Assembly (NCBI GenBank): GCA_014238205.1
Contig: JABABM010000002.1
Span: forward strand, 141,321-205,320
DNA: 64,000 nucleotides
Direction: 5' to 3'
Source: Phycisphaerales bacterium
GTDB lineage: Bacteria > Planctomycetota > Phycisphaerae > Phycisphaerales > SM1A02
The translations under genes and the position numbers were made by a program. The notes beneath the pieces are model-generated. The model made no database searches and had not been told where the DNA came from. It saw nothing but the letters and a program-made list of their open reading frames with translations. Below are positions 17,009 through 25,612 of the stretch, one piece after another. Positions within the stretch are counted from its first letter, which is position 1; each line of letters starts with the position of its first letter.

Positions 17009-18121
17009 ATGAAGGTGATATGTGATCAATCCGCCCTGGCTGAAGCTCTGGGTATTGTTGGTGGAGTTGTTGCAACTCGAACCCCAACCCCTGTCCTTAC
17101 ATGCATCAAGATGCATGCCGATGATGGTCGACTGACACTTACCGCAACAGACAAGGAAGTAGGCCTTCGGCTGGTCATGGACCAGGTCGAGGTCGATCAG
17201 CCGGGTGAATCCCTGATTCCTGCAGATAAGCTCATCCAGATCATCCGGGAATGCCAGGAGCCGACGGTTACCCTTGAAAGTGAAAAGCAGGCTCTATTCA
17301 TTCGTTCAGGAGAATCCACCTTCAAGATCTATGGATTTGATCCTGCAGAGGCGCCCCCGGTCAAGGTGTTCGATGAAGGCAAGATTGATTGCGAAATCGG
17401 CGCCGGAGAGCTCCTTCTCCTGATCACACGCAGCCTGTTTGCCGCCGCAGACGAACATTCCAGGTATGCGATCAACGGCGTACTTCTCGAGCGAAAAGGG
17501 AAGAACATCAACATGATCGCAACGGATGGGCGGCGGCTTGCCGTAGCCTCCGGCAGCGCCTCTTCGGGCAGTGGTGATTCCAGCTGCATCGTCCCCAGCA
17601 AGGCGCTTGGCATCATGCGACGACTGCTCAAAAATAACGATGCCACGGTACGACTCGCGATAGATGAGAACCAGATTCATGTCCATGTCGATGATGGGGG
17701 AGGGCAAGCCTCCCTTTCAAGCACACTCGTGGAAGGACGGTTCCCGCCCTTTGAGGATGTCATCCCGAAGGACCAGGACAAGAGAGTCGTCTTTGATCGG
17801 GATACGCTCCGCGCTGCCGTCAGGCAAGCTGCTCTTCTCACCAATGAGGATTCCAGGAGCGTCCGAATGCACTTCAGCAACAAGCAACTGGTTCTCACGA
17901 GCCACGCACCTGAAATGGGCGAAGCAGAGGTTCACCTGGACCTCCCGGAGTACGACGGTGAGGAGATCGAGATTGGATTCAATCCAAACTATCTTTCCGA
18001 TGCGCTGAAGGTCATCGACCAGAAGGAAGTCGTCTTCGAAATGAAGGCATCGAACAAGCCGGGAGTCATACGAACTGGCAAGGAGTTCACCTATGTCCTC
18101 ATGCCGGTAAACCTGTCCTGA
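17009..18121 (+). CDS. dnaN: DNA polymerase III beta sliding clamp
   Basis: DnaN forms the dimeric ring that tethers polymerase to DNA. The 370-residue protein has three repeated clamp folds and the usual start MKVICDQSAL. The conserved NGVLLE and ATDGRRLAVA stretches of the second domain lie near residues 153-178, and the C-terminal VLMPVNL replaces the usual YVIMPMRL. The ATG at 17009 is preferred to 17000 because AAGGG is 10 bases upstream and homologues begin MKV. dnaA and gyrB are not neighbours, so the classic dnaA-dnaN origin arrangement is absent here. Confidence 0.96.
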   Translation: MKVICDQSALAEALGIVGGVVATRTPTPVLTCIKMHADDGRLTLTATDKEVGLRLVMDQVEVDQPGESLIPADKLIQIIRECQEPTVTLESEKQALFIRSGESTFKIYGFDPAEAPPVKVFDEGKIDCEIGAGELLLLITRSLFAAADEHSRYAINGVLLERKGKNINMIATDGRRLAVASGSASSGSGDSSCIVPSKALGIMRRLLKNNDATVRLAIDENQIHVHVDDGGGQASLSSTLVEGRFPPFEDVIPKDQDKRVVFDRDTLRAAVRQAALLTNEDSRSVRMHFSNKQLVLTSHAPEMGEAEVHLDLPEYDGEEIEIGFNPNYLSDALKVIDQKEVVFEMKASNKPGVIRTGKEFTYVLMPVNLS

Positions 18122-18153
18122 TCGCGAGCTGCTGCAACCAGCACTGAATACGA

Positions 18154-18181
18154 ACGAGGGCTGCCATCAGGCAGCCCTCGT
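18154..18181. terminator. Strong bidirectional terminator between dnaN and the redoxin gene
   Basis: A perfect 12-bp stem (ACGAGGGCTGCC with its complement) around the loop ATCA. The plus-strand tail GTTCATTTA is moderately U-rich and the minus-strand tail TCGTATTC less so. It lies between two convergent genes and can serve both. Confidence 0.8.
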
Positions 18182-18206
18182 GTTCATTTACCTTGCTGGA
18201 GATCTG

Positions 18207-18959
18207 TCAGGGCTTGCGTCCCGGACCACGACCGCGTGGCTTTCGTCCCTTGCCGCCATCCTGGTACTTCACCGAGCAGCCCCATGGGCGAACGGTATCA
18301 GGTGCGACGTCCGTACCGGAAACGGAACTTCGAACGGCATTGATGACGTAGTTGGTCGCCTTGTCGTTCTTGTCGAAATTCCTGTCATCCGTGATCGCGC
18401 CCGCGTAGATGAGCTTGCCCTCGGGATCGATTACGAACATGTGCGGCGTGGTGCGAGCTTCGTAGATACGGCCGACCGCTCCATCGTAATCAAGCAGAAC
18501 CGGAATCTCGCTCATTTCCTGCTTCTCGAGAAACTCATCGCTCTGCGTGATGATGAACTCCTTGGGCTGATTCGATGTGGAGTTGATCGCCAGGTAGACG
18601 AACTCCGGGTCAATCTGCCTGACCTTCTTCTGAATATCCTCGACGACGCCCTCGTCATAGATTCCACGACAATACGGGCACCCGGGATTGAACCACTCGA
18701 TCACAACGTAGCTGCCAACGTAACCCGACAACTGGTGGGCCTTGCCCTTGGTGTCCTTGAGTGCAAAATTCGGGGCTTGCTTGCCAACCTTTGCAACCAC
18801 CGGCTTCTCTTCCTTGTCCGCCTTCTCTTCTTCCTGAGCGGGCGGGGACGGCTTCGCAGGAAGTGGTGTGACCTGGGCGGGGGCCAGCATTGCCGGTGCG
18901 CCGATCGCAAGCAGCATTGTTGCCACCAGCAGTCGCATAGTCGGGTTCAGTACGTTCAT
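18207..18959 (-). CDS. Exported thioredoxin-like/redoxin protein
   Basis: 250 residues: a signal peptide (to about residue 29), a charged Glu/Lys/Pro linker (36-58) and a thioredoxin-fold redoxin domain from 59. Cys94 and Cys97 form CPYC in WFNPGCPYCRG, so it is a thiol-disulfide protein acting outside the cytoplasm. A conserved PWGCSVKY follows near 220-230, and the basic Gly/Arg tail is unusual. Its ATG overlaps the upstream DsbD-N gene stop by four bases, so the two are coupled. The family is common in planctomycetes; its substrate is unknown. Confidence 0.9.
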   Translation of the reverse strand: MNVLNPTMRLLVATMLLAIGAPAMLAPAQVTPLPAKPSPPAQEEEKADKEEKPVVAKVGKQAPNFALKDTKGKAHQLSGYVGSYVVIEWFNPGCPYCRGIYDEGVVEDIQKKVRQIDPEFVYLAINSTSNQPKEFIITQSDEFLEKQEMSEIPVLLDYDGAVGRIYEARTTPHMFVIDPEGKLIYAGAITDDRNFDKNDKATNYVINAVRSSVSGTDVAPDTVRPWGCSVKYQDGGKGRKPRGRGPGRKP

Positions 18960-19828
18960 GGTGCACTCCTCCTGTTGACTGGGCCTTCTCTTCCTGCTCC
19001 TTGTTCCGCAGGCGGAACAGGCATGCTAAATGCAAAGGAGGGATCATGCCGCTCATCGCCAAAGAGCAGCAGGCCCTCTATTCGAGGTTTACCCCCAAGG
19101 CTGTTGCCTGGTTCAAGCCTGTAGGGGATACGAACAAGGAATTCACTCGTATCCCCTGAAATGCGTGCTTCATCGAGAATTACCCCGGGAACCTCCACTG
19201 GAATGAAACTGGGAAGTCCCATGTCCCCCAATGGGCCCTTGATCACGACTTCCGTGGCCGCAAGGGATATCGAGGTGCCGGGTCGATCCGCCAAGGGGAG
19301 AGGGATGCAGCGAGTGGCATATGAAAGCAGTGATATCGGGGACTCACTTGTGTCCTTGGACACCTTCAGCTCGATTCCACGTGCCGTCTCTCCTCGCCAA
19401 CAGGCCTTCCTGCATGCAAGCCACTGGGCTCTCATGGTGATGGCCAGTGCTCCCTCTGGGCACTCATCCGGCACGGTGACCGGTACGAGGAAATGCGCCC
19501 TCCCTTTGTACCCATAGGACCTGCCGGCAGGGTCATCGAAGGTACTGGGTCGAGGATAGAGAGTGTCACCGATGATCAGGCCGTGAGTTTCCTCAACGTG
19601 GATTTCGGTTGGAGTGCCGCCGGCCCCGGGGCTCTTCCAATAGATATGGAATCCCTCTGGTATTTCCAGCGTGCAGAGAACCATGAGCGTTTCCCCGGGT
19701 CGTGCAGCCGCCTGCCCTGCCTGGCAGGTCATTCGAACATCCGGAACGCTGCTGGGGACTGGCTGAACAAAGCTGGGTCGAGTCAGCATCAGGAAACCGG
19801 CGGCAAGTGTTGCAAGGATGTACTGCAT
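18956..19828 (-). CDS. Stand-alone DsbD N-terminal-like (DsbC-fold) protein
   Basis: 290 residues with a signal peptide and a domain resembling the periplasmic N-terminal part of DsbD/ScsB. A Cys-x3-Cys pair lies in WLACRKACWRG near 135-145, in the position expected for the redox pair, and the IPEGFHIYWKSPG block near 57-69 is typical. The membrane and C-terminal thioredoxin modules of full DsbD are absent. Coupling to the downstream redoxin suggests they exchange electrons, which is an inference. It is divergent from the rhodanese-like lipoprotein. Confidence 0.82.
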   Translation of the reverse strand: MQYILATLAAGFLMLTRPSFVQPVPSSVPDVRMTCQAGQAAARPGETLMVLCTLEIPEGFHIYWKSPGAGGTPTEIHVEETHGLIIGDTLYPRPSTFDDPAGRSYGYKGRAHFLVPVTVPDECPEGALAITMRAQWLACRKACWRGETARGIELKVSKDTSESPISLLSYATRCIPLPLADRPGTSISLAATEVVIKGPLGDMGLPSFIPVEVPGVILDEARISGDTSEFLVRIPYRLEPGNSLGGKPRIEGLLLFGDERHDPSFAFSMPVPPAEQGAGREGPVNRRSAP

Positions 19829-19870
19829 GGAGATGAACCTCGTACACTACTGTAGTACTCGAAAGAACAG
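19829..19870. promoter_or_regulatory. 42-base divergent control region with a palindrome
   Basis: Between the DsbD-N gene and the rhodanese-like gene. TACACT at 19843-19848 can serve as a plus-strand -10 box. ACTAC-T-GTAGT at 19846-19856 is a perfect short inverted repeat overlapping it, next to a second palindrome AGTACT. It could be an operator for both genes; no regulator is known. Confidence 0.35.
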
Positions 19871-20323
19871 ATGAGTCCGACCATGCGTCATCAATCCATT
19901 GCATTTCTCCTGCTTGTAGCTTCCCTCGCATCCTTACAGGGTTGCGCAAAGGAATACAGCGACCGAGACATCGTCTTTCTCGATGTCGAACAGGCCCAGG
20001 TCCTGGTGGAGAATCGGGAAGTCTCGCTCTTCACGAAGCCAAGGGAAAACACCTGGCTTGATCCACGCTCAGTGGAGAAGTATTCGACCGGCCACATCCC
20101 CGGTGCCATCAACATGCCCTACAGGAATGTTGCCGAGAAGTGGGAGGAGTTGAAAGCCTATGGATTCATCGTGGTCTATGGAAACGCTTACAACGATCCG
20201 CTGGCAGATGCCATGAGCAAGACGCTCATGGAAATGGGGCTGACCGAGGTGCGCACGCTTCGAGGTGGTCTCCAGGCATGGACGAATGCCGGCAACCCCG
20301 TCACGAAGGGACGTCGTCCCTGA
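19871..20323 (+). CDS. Rhodanese-like lipoprotein lacking the catalytic cysteine
   Basis: 150 residues. The lipoprotein signal ends LQGC (Cys25). The mature part is a single rhodanese fold with the CDC25-like start WLDPRSVEKYSTGHIPGA near 56-73. The active-site loop, normally beginning with Cys after a VVY strand, reads VVYGNAYND, so the sulfur-carrying Cys is replaced by Gly. It is therefore probably a binding or sensor module rather than a sulfurtransferase. MRHQ at 19883 is an alternative start. It lies next to two exported thiol proteins on the other strand. Confidence 0.82.
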   Translation: MSPTMRHQSIAFLLLVASLASLQGCAKEYSDRDIVFLDVEQAQVLVENREVSLFTKPRENTWLDPRSVEKYSTGHIPGAINMPYRNVAEKWEELKAYGFIVVYGNAYNDPLADAMSKTLMEMGLTEVRTLRGGLQAWTNAGNPVTKGRRP

Positions 20324-20346
20324 GGCAACCTGTCCAGGGCTGTGCA

Positions 20347-21264
20347 ATGACCGAATCGATTCACTACCTCGACCTGGATTACATGGGTGTTCGGGGAGCC
20401 ATTGGTGCATACCTCGTTTCGGATGGAACATCGAACATGCTCATCGAGGCGGGGCCGGGCAATACGGTTCCAGCCCTTGAACGAGCGCTTGGCGAGCATG
20501 GACTGCGGATCGAAGATCTCCACGCCTGCTGCCTCACTCATATCCATCTCGATCACGCCGGGGCGGCAGGACACCTTGCACGACGAGGCGTACCGATACA
20601 CGTCCATTCATTCGGTGCGAAGCACATCATCGACCCATCGAAACTGCTTGCCAGCGCCGGTCGCATCTACGGCGACCAGATGGACACACTCTGGGGAGAA
20701 GTCATCCCGTCCGCAGCATCGATGGTCCATGGACTTGATGACGGAGATGTCGTGAAGGTGGGTGATATCGAACTCATTGCCATCGAAACCCCGGGCCATG
20801 CGCGGCATCATCTCGTATTCCAGTTCAACGCCGGCAGTGACGTGGCCTGCTTTACGGGCGATGCAGCCGCCATGCTCATCCCGGGCACCGGGTACGTATC
20901 GGTCCCGATGCCGCCTCCGGAATTCGATCTGCCCACATGGATGTCCACGATTGATTTGCTGCGATCGGGGCCCTGGTCGAGATTGATGCTGACGCACGGA
21001 GGAATCATTGAAGAGATCGATCGGCATCTCGACCAGCTTGTTGAATCGATGAACAGGCAGGTCAAGTGCATCAAGGAAGGCCTTGCGGAAGGACTCGGAA
21101 ACGAGGAACTGCTTGGCCGCTACAGGGACTCGCTCCGTGATGAGGCGACCTCGCTGGGAGCAAGTGCATCCCAGTTCGACGACTTCGTCACCACCAGCCT
21201 GCTGGGAATGAACATCTCGGGTGTTGATCGATACTTGCAGCTTCAGTCCGAAGATGCGGCCTGA
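20347..21264 (+). CDS. MBL-fold metallohydrolase (glyoxalase II-like)
   Basis: 305 residues of the metallo-beta-lactamase superfamily. Zinc ligands are seen as THIHLDHAG near 60-68, the ETPGHARHH histidine near 140, FTGDAA near 160 and LTHGG near 217. The C-terminal 80 residues are helical, as in the branch that acts on thioesters or similar hydrolysable bonds. The ATG at 20347 is 23 bases after the rhodanese stop, and rhodanese-MBL pairs are common in sulfur metabolism, so a persulfide dioxygenase-like role is possible but unproven. Confidence 0.88.
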   Translation: MTESIHYLDLDYMGVRGAIGAYLVSDGTSNMLIEAGPGNTVPALERALGEHGLRIEDLHACCLTHIHLDHAGAAGHLARRGVPIHVHSFGAKHIIDPSKLLASAGRIYGDQMDTLWGEVIPSAASMVHGLDDGDVVKVGDIELIAIETPGHARHHLVFQFNAGSDVACFTGDAAAMLIPGTGYVSVPMPPPEFDLPTWMSTIDLLRSGPWSRLMLTHGGIIEEIDRHLDQLVESMNRQVKCIKEGLAEGLGNEELLGRYRDSLRDEATSLGASASQFDDFVTTSLLGMNISGVDRYLQLQSEDAA

Positions 21265-21266
21265 GA

Positions 21267-21314
21267 CCCCTCCTGCAGGCTCTGGAGCCTCATTTCAGCC
21301 CGAGAGGGGGGTTT
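21267..21314 (+). terminator. Possible terminator after the MBL gene
   Basis: CCCCTC (21267-21272) can pair with GAGGGG (21304-21309). Inside lies a second hairpin, AGGCTC-TG-GAGCCT at 21277-21290. TTT follows after two G residues. The loop arrangement is not classic, so this is a weak call. Confidence 0.3.
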
Positions 21315-21430
21315 CCACTTGCTCAAGGCCCCTTTTCGACCTAATTTCCATTGCTCAAAGGTCTTACGAACCCTGTCATTGCACATGGCTTGGTCTCCAA
21401 GGATGACCAGGCTTCAGAGGAGAGAAATCG

Positions 21431-22993
21431 ATGTTTACACGTGTAGCTGCTGGTTGCCTTGTTGCAGGCCTGTGCCTGGTCGCGGCATCTGAATTTTCGG
21501 TTGAGAAACAGCACCCCGCCGCCTCCGATGACATCACGACTCTCATGAGAAACGGCGAATCGCGTGGGAACAGTGGACTTGCAAGCATTCGCATTGCGAA
21601 TGGACTTTCAAGGCCCGTGTTTGTTACTCATGCGCCAGGCGATGAATCTCGACTATTCATAGTCGAGCAGCGATCGGGTTCAACGGGGCGAGTCCGGATC
21701 TACGACCTCGACAGCGAAGAAATGCTTTCAGGCTACTTCCTGACGCAGAGCGTGAACACGTCCAGCGAGCAGGGGCTTCTTGGATTGGCCTTCCATCCCG
21801 ATTACTACAACGGCTCCCCGTACGTCTACATCAACTACACGTCCGGCTCATCGACCTACATCAAGCGGTTCACGGCGACGAGCAACGATCCGAACTCGAA
21901 CACGGTCAACGCGAGCAGCGGAACCACGATCATGAATTTCTCCCAGTCGTACACGAATCACAACGGCGGCTGGATCGGGTTCGGGCCGGACGGGTACCTC
22001 TACATCTCGACGGGTGATGGTGGCAGCGCGGGCGACCCCGGAAACAACGGGCAGGACATCACGAACGAACGGCTCGGCAAGATGCTCCGGATCGATGTCG
22101 ACAGCGGTTCTCCATACTCCAATCCCGCCGACAACCCCTTCGTCGGAATCACCGGTGATGATGAAATCTGGTCCTACGGGCTTCGAAATGCATGGCGTTG
22201 CAGTTTCGACAAGGACACCGGCGACCTCTGGATGGGTGATGTCGGTCAGTACAACTGGGAAGAGGTTTCCTTCCAGCCGGCAAGCAGCGCTGGCGGCGAG
22301 AACTACGGCTGGCGGTGCTATGAAGGTGACCACGCCTACAACACGAGCGGATGCGACTCCGCATCAACAATGGAGTTCCCCGTCTTCGAGTACAACCACA
22401 GCAGTGGTCGCTGCTCGATCACCGGCGGCTATGTCTATCGTGGCCAGGACATTCCCTGGATGGACAGTTTCTACTTCTTCGGAGACTACTGCTCCGGCGA
22501 GACCTGGATCTTCAGGCTCGTTGGTGGAAACGTGGTCGACTACGAGGAAATCACGAATCAACTTTCACCCAGCGTTGATGGCTACAACATCGGCTCCATC
22601 ACCTCCTACGGGGAGGATGCCCGTGGAGAACTCTACGTGTGCGACCTTGGCGGTGAGGTCTTCAAGATCATCCCGACCGAACCACCCGCAGCTGAGGCGG
22701 CATGCTGTTTCGGAACGGACAACACCACCTGCGTCAACGCAACCGAGGCCCTGTGCAACACGGTGAATGGAGACTGGCATTCGGACGAGGACTGCCTCAA
22801 CACGCCGGACCTGTGCCTGCAACCGGATTGCCCGACCGACTGCGACTCGGATGGAGTGACCAATGTCAACGACCTCCTTGCGATCATCGCAGGGTGGGGC
22901 GGCAGCACCGGCTGTGATCCGACTGGAGATGGCCAGATCGATGTCAATGATCTGCTGCAGGTCATAGCCCAGTGGAACATTGTCTGCGAGTAA
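21431..22993 (+). CDS. Secreted glucose/sorbosone dehydrogenase-like protein with dockerin-like tail
   Basis: 520 residues: signal peptide to about 20; a six-bladed propeller of the PQQ-dependent soluble aldose sugar dehydrogenase family (about 48-420, with EQGLLGLAFHP near 113, NHNGG near 176, STGDGG near 193 and GYVYRG near 337); a Cys-rich linker; and two EF-hand-like repeats at about 472-517 (DSDGVTNVNDLLAIIAGWG and DPTGDGQIDVNDLLQVIAQW). The repeats match the planctomycete dockerin-like tail thought to anchor or sort secreted proteins. It probably oxidises a sugar, but substrate and cofactor are inferred. AGGAG precedes the ATG. Confidence 0.9.
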   Translation: MFTRVAAGCLVAGLCLVAASEFSVEKQHPAASDDITTLMRNGESRGNSGLASIRIANGLSRPVFVTHAPGDESRLFIVEQRSGSTGRVRIYDLDSEEMLSGYFLTQSVNTSSEQGLLGLAFHPDYYNGSPYVYINYTSGSSTYIKRFTATSNDPNSNTVNASSGTTIMNFSQSYTNHNGGWIGFGPDGYLYISTGDGGSAGDPGNNGQDITNERLGKMLRIDVDSGSPYSNPADNPFVGITGDDEIWSYGLRNAWRCSFDKDTGDLWMGDVGQYNWEEVSFQPASSAGGENYGWRCYEGDHAYNTSGCDSASTMEFPVFEYNHSSGRCSITGGYVYRGQDIPWMDSFYFFGDYCSGETWIFRLVGGNVVDYEEITNQLSPSVDGYNIGSITSYGEDARGELYVCDLGGEVFKIIPTEPPAAEAACCFGTDNTTCVNATEALCNTVNGDWHSDEDCLNTPDLCLQPDCPTDCDSDGVTNVNDLLAIIAGWGGSTGCDPTGDGQIDVNDLLQVIAQWNIVCE

Positions 22994-23080
22994 TACGAGT
23001 ACCCTTAGATAAACCTGTAGCACTTTGATGGTCCGCCTGGGGGGGCAGGCCTGTACTTCCAACCTGAAGGAGAGAACCCC

Positions 23081-25408
23081 TTGTCCCCTGCAACACACCT
23101 GAAGATTCTCGGCGCTGCTTGTGCCGCATTCGTGCTGGCCACCCTGGCCATTGCCGACCCCTCAGCCACCTCCATCGTTCCCGACAAGGATGCGCTGGAA
23201 CACGAACACGCACCAAATCGTCTGTTCGTGCGGTTTCGCGAGGTTGAAAATGTCGCATCCCGCCACGCCATCCTTGCGGATGTCGGTGGCGAAATCACCA
23301 TGACATCAAAGCTTGTTCCCGGGCTGTTCTGCATCGAAACCGAACTTTCAACGGAAGAGGCCCTCAAGCGACTTGAGTTTCGGGGTGACGTGCTCCGGTA
23401 CGTCGAGCCGGTCTACATCGTGCACGCCCTGGATACGATTCCGAATGATCCCCTGTGGGGAGACCTCTACGGCATGGACCAGATCCGTGCTCCCCAGGCC
23501 TGGGATGAGCATACCGGCGACCAGGAGTTCATCGTCGCCGTGATCGATACGGGTGTTGACTACAACCATCCCGATCTCGTTGACAACATCTGGACCAACC
23601 CGGGCGAAATTCCGGGCAACGGCCAGGACGATGACGGCAACGGGTACGTCGATGATGTTCACGGATACGACTTCTACGACAACAACTCCGACCCGATGGA
23701 CGGCAACGGCCACGGAACCCACTGCAGTGGAACCATCGGCGGTGTCGGCAACAATGGCATCGGTGTGGCCGGGGTGAACTGGCAGTGCCGTATCGTTGCA
23801 GCCCAGTTCCTGGGCTCCGGCGGCAGCGGAACGATCGAGGGCGCCATCAACGCCATCGAGTATTGCGCCGCCAATGAGTTCAAGGTGTCCAACAACTCCT
23901 GGGGTGGCGGCGGCTTCTCCCAGGCCATGTTCGACGCCATCCAGTCCGCGGGTGACAACTTCGGGCACATCTTCTGTGCCGCAGCCGGCAACAGCGGTTC
24001 CAACGGAGCCTCCTACCCCGGCGCACTCTCCTGCGACAACGTCATCTGCGTTGCCGCCACGGACAGCAACGAGAACCTCGCAAGCTTCAGCCAGTACCAC
24101 ATCACCGAGGTCGACCTCGGTGCACCCGGCGTCGATGTTCTCAGTTCCACGCCCGGAAACAACTACAGTTACTACAGCGGCACCTCGATGGCCACGCCAC
24201 ATGTGGCTGGCGGAGTCGCCCTGATCTACTCGGTCATGGGCAACGCGTCCGCGGTCGAGGTCAAGGACATCATTCTTTCCACGACCCGTCCCATTCCCGC
24301 CCTTGATGGCAGGTGTGTCACCGGTGGCGTGCTGAATGTATTCGACGCGCTTGGAGCAACCTTCCTCGGGCCACAGATCACCATGAGCTCAAGCGTGCCC
24401 GCTGAACTTGATCCTGGAATCCAACTCCAGGTCAGGGTGCTCGTAGATCCTCGTGAAGACGACCTGGTCGATGGATCGGTGAAGCTTCGATATCGAAGCA
24501 GCGGCAGCGGCGTCTGGTCGATGGCCGACATGGAGTCCGATGGGCCTGGCGGCGTATGGGTTGCATATGTACCGGCAATGGAATGTGGTAACTCTCCCGA
24601 GTTCTATGTCAGTTGCGAAGGTGCGGTTTCCGGCCTTGTCGAACACCCCTCGGGTGGAGCGAACAATGCCTACAACTGGCTCGTCGGATCTCTGTTGATC
24701 GCCCTGGAAGACAATGGCGAAACCAACGGCGATTGGGTCGTCACAGGTGATGCCATGGACGGCCAGTGGAACAGGGGTGTTCCGGTCAACTGTGACCGAG
24801 GCGACCCACCGTCGGACGAAGATGGATCCGGTTCCTGCTGGCTCACGGACAACTCCTCTGGCGATGGATGCAACAGTGATGTCGACGAGGGCTCAACCGT
24901 TCTCACCTCCGGTGTCATCGATCTGGCGGGAATCGACAGTCCTGTCCTGTCCTATGCACGCTGGTTCAGCAATACGTATGGCGCTGCACCGAATACAGAC
25001 ACGCTCGTCATCGAATACTCGACCAATGGTTCGACCTGGTCAAACCTCGAAACGGTCGGCCCCAATGGCCCCGACGTAGATGGTGGATGGGTCAGGGTGG
25101 AGTGGAATCTCGACGACATCATCGGTGGCGCAGAACAGATGCAGTTGCGGTTCACCGCATCCGACATCGGTTCAACTACCCAGTCGGTCGTCGAAGCCGG
25201 TGTTGACGGAATCGTGGTCAGTGCAACCGACTGCGACGATGTCGGCACGCCTGGCGATGCAACCGGCGATGGAATCGTAGATGTCAATGACATCCTCGCG
25301 GTCATCGCAGCCTGGGGCCAGTCCTGCAATGGCTGCCTCGAGGACCTCGATGGAAACGGCACCGTCGACGTCTCAGACCTCCTGTTGGTGATTGCCAACT
25401 GGGGTTGA
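23081..25408 (+). CDS. Secreted subtilisin-like protease (S8) with dockerin-like tail
   Basis: 775 residues starting at TTG, supported by AAGGAG 9-10 bases upstream. In order: signal peptide (to about 26), an I9-type propeptide (about 46-112), and the S8 catalytic domain with Asp156 (VIDTGVD), His211 (GHGTH) and Ser369 (GTSMATPH). Beta-sandwich regions follow (about 430-725), probably substrate-binding, and two EF-hand-like repeats end the protein (GDGIVDVNDILAVIAAWG and DLDGNGTVDVSDLLLVIANWG). The tail matches that of the neighbouring dehydrogenase, so both are probably sorted the same way. Confidence 0.95.
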   Translation: MSPATHLKILGAACAAFVLATLAIADPSATSIVPDKDALEHEHAPNRLFVRFREVENVASRHAILADVGGEITMTSKLVPGLFCIETELSTEEALKRLEFRGDVLRYVEPVYIVHALDTIPNDPLWGDLYGMDQIRAPQAWDEHTGDQEFIVAVIDTGVDYNHPDLVDNIWTNPGEIPGNGQDDDGNGYVDDVHGYDFYDNNSDPMDGNGHGTHCSGTIGGVGNNGIGVAGVNWQCRIVAAQFLGSGGSGTIEGAINAIEYCAANEFKVSNNSWGGGGFSQAMFDAIQSAGDNFGHIFCAAAGNSGSNGASYPGALSCDNVICVAATDSNENLASFSQYHITEVDLGAPGVDVLSSTPGNNYSYYSGTSMATPHVAGGVALIYSVMGNASAVEVKDIILSTTRPIPALDGRCVTGGVLNVFDALGATFLGPQITMSSSVPAELDPGIQLQVRVLVDPREDDLVDGSVKLRYRSSGSGVWSMADMESDGPGGVWVAYVPAMECGNSPEFYVSCEGAVSGLVEHPSGGANNAYNWLVGSLLIALEDNGETNGDWVVTGDAMDGQWNRGVPVNCDRGDPPSDEDGSGSCWLTDNSSGDGCNSDVDEGSTVLTSGVIDLAGIDSPVLSYARWFSNTYGAAPNTDTLVIEYSTNGSTWSNLETVGPNGPDVDGGWVRVEWNLDDIIGGAEQMQLRFTASDIGSTTQSVVEAGVDGIVVSATDCDDVGTPGDATGDGIVDVNDILAVIAAWGQSCNGCLEDLDGNGTVDVSDLLLVIANWG

Positions 25409-25436
25409 GCCATCGGGAACTATCCAAATGCGTTCT

Positions 25437-25463
25437 CCCGGCCCGCCTTCATGGCGGGCCGGG
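25437..25463 (+). terminator. Strong terminator after the subtilase gene
   Basis: CCCGGCCCGCC and its exact complement form an 11-bp GC-rich stem around TTCAT, followed by TTCGTTC. It separates the protease gene from the tRNA. Confidence 0.75.
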
Positions 25464-25499
25464 TTCGTTCCGGGGGCAATTGCGGGGGCGAGGGGCTGC

Positions 25500-25505
25500 T
25501 ATACT
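25500..25505 (+). promoter_or_regulatory. TATACT -10 box of tRNA-Ile
   Basis: TATACT ends 10 bases before the tRNA 5' end. A TTGCGG element at 25480-25485 resembles a -35 box but is only 14 bases away, so the -35 assignment is doubtful. Confidence 0.5.
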
Positions 25506-25515
25506 TCGCCGTTCC

Positions 25516-25589
25516 GGGCCAGTAGCTCAGCTGGCTAGAGCGCACCCCTGATAAGGGTGAGGTCGGTGGTTCGAGTCCACTCTGGCCCA
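25516..25589 (+). tRNA. tRNA-Ile (anticodon GAU)
   Basis: 74 nucleotides, CCA not encoded. The acceptor stem GGGCCAG pairs with CTGGCCC, the D arm holds AGCTCAG-type sequence, the anticodon loop reads CTGATAA with GAT as the anticodon, and GGTTCGAGTCC is the T loop. It is a single gene, not inside an rRNA operon, 23 bases before mdh. Confidence 0.97.
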
Positions 25590-25612
25590 TTTCCCGGAAG
25601 GAACCAGTACCC

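Noticed and set aside
23035..23050. GCCTG-GGGGGG-CAGGC hairpin before the subtilase gene
   Set aside because: Short stem with a loop of six G and no U-tract; it may affect translation but is too weak to call.
23348..24202. Minus-strand frame of 284 codons inside the subtilase gene
   Set aside because: Val/Gly/Asp-rich low-complexity translation antisense to the S8 catalytic domain; no ribosome site.
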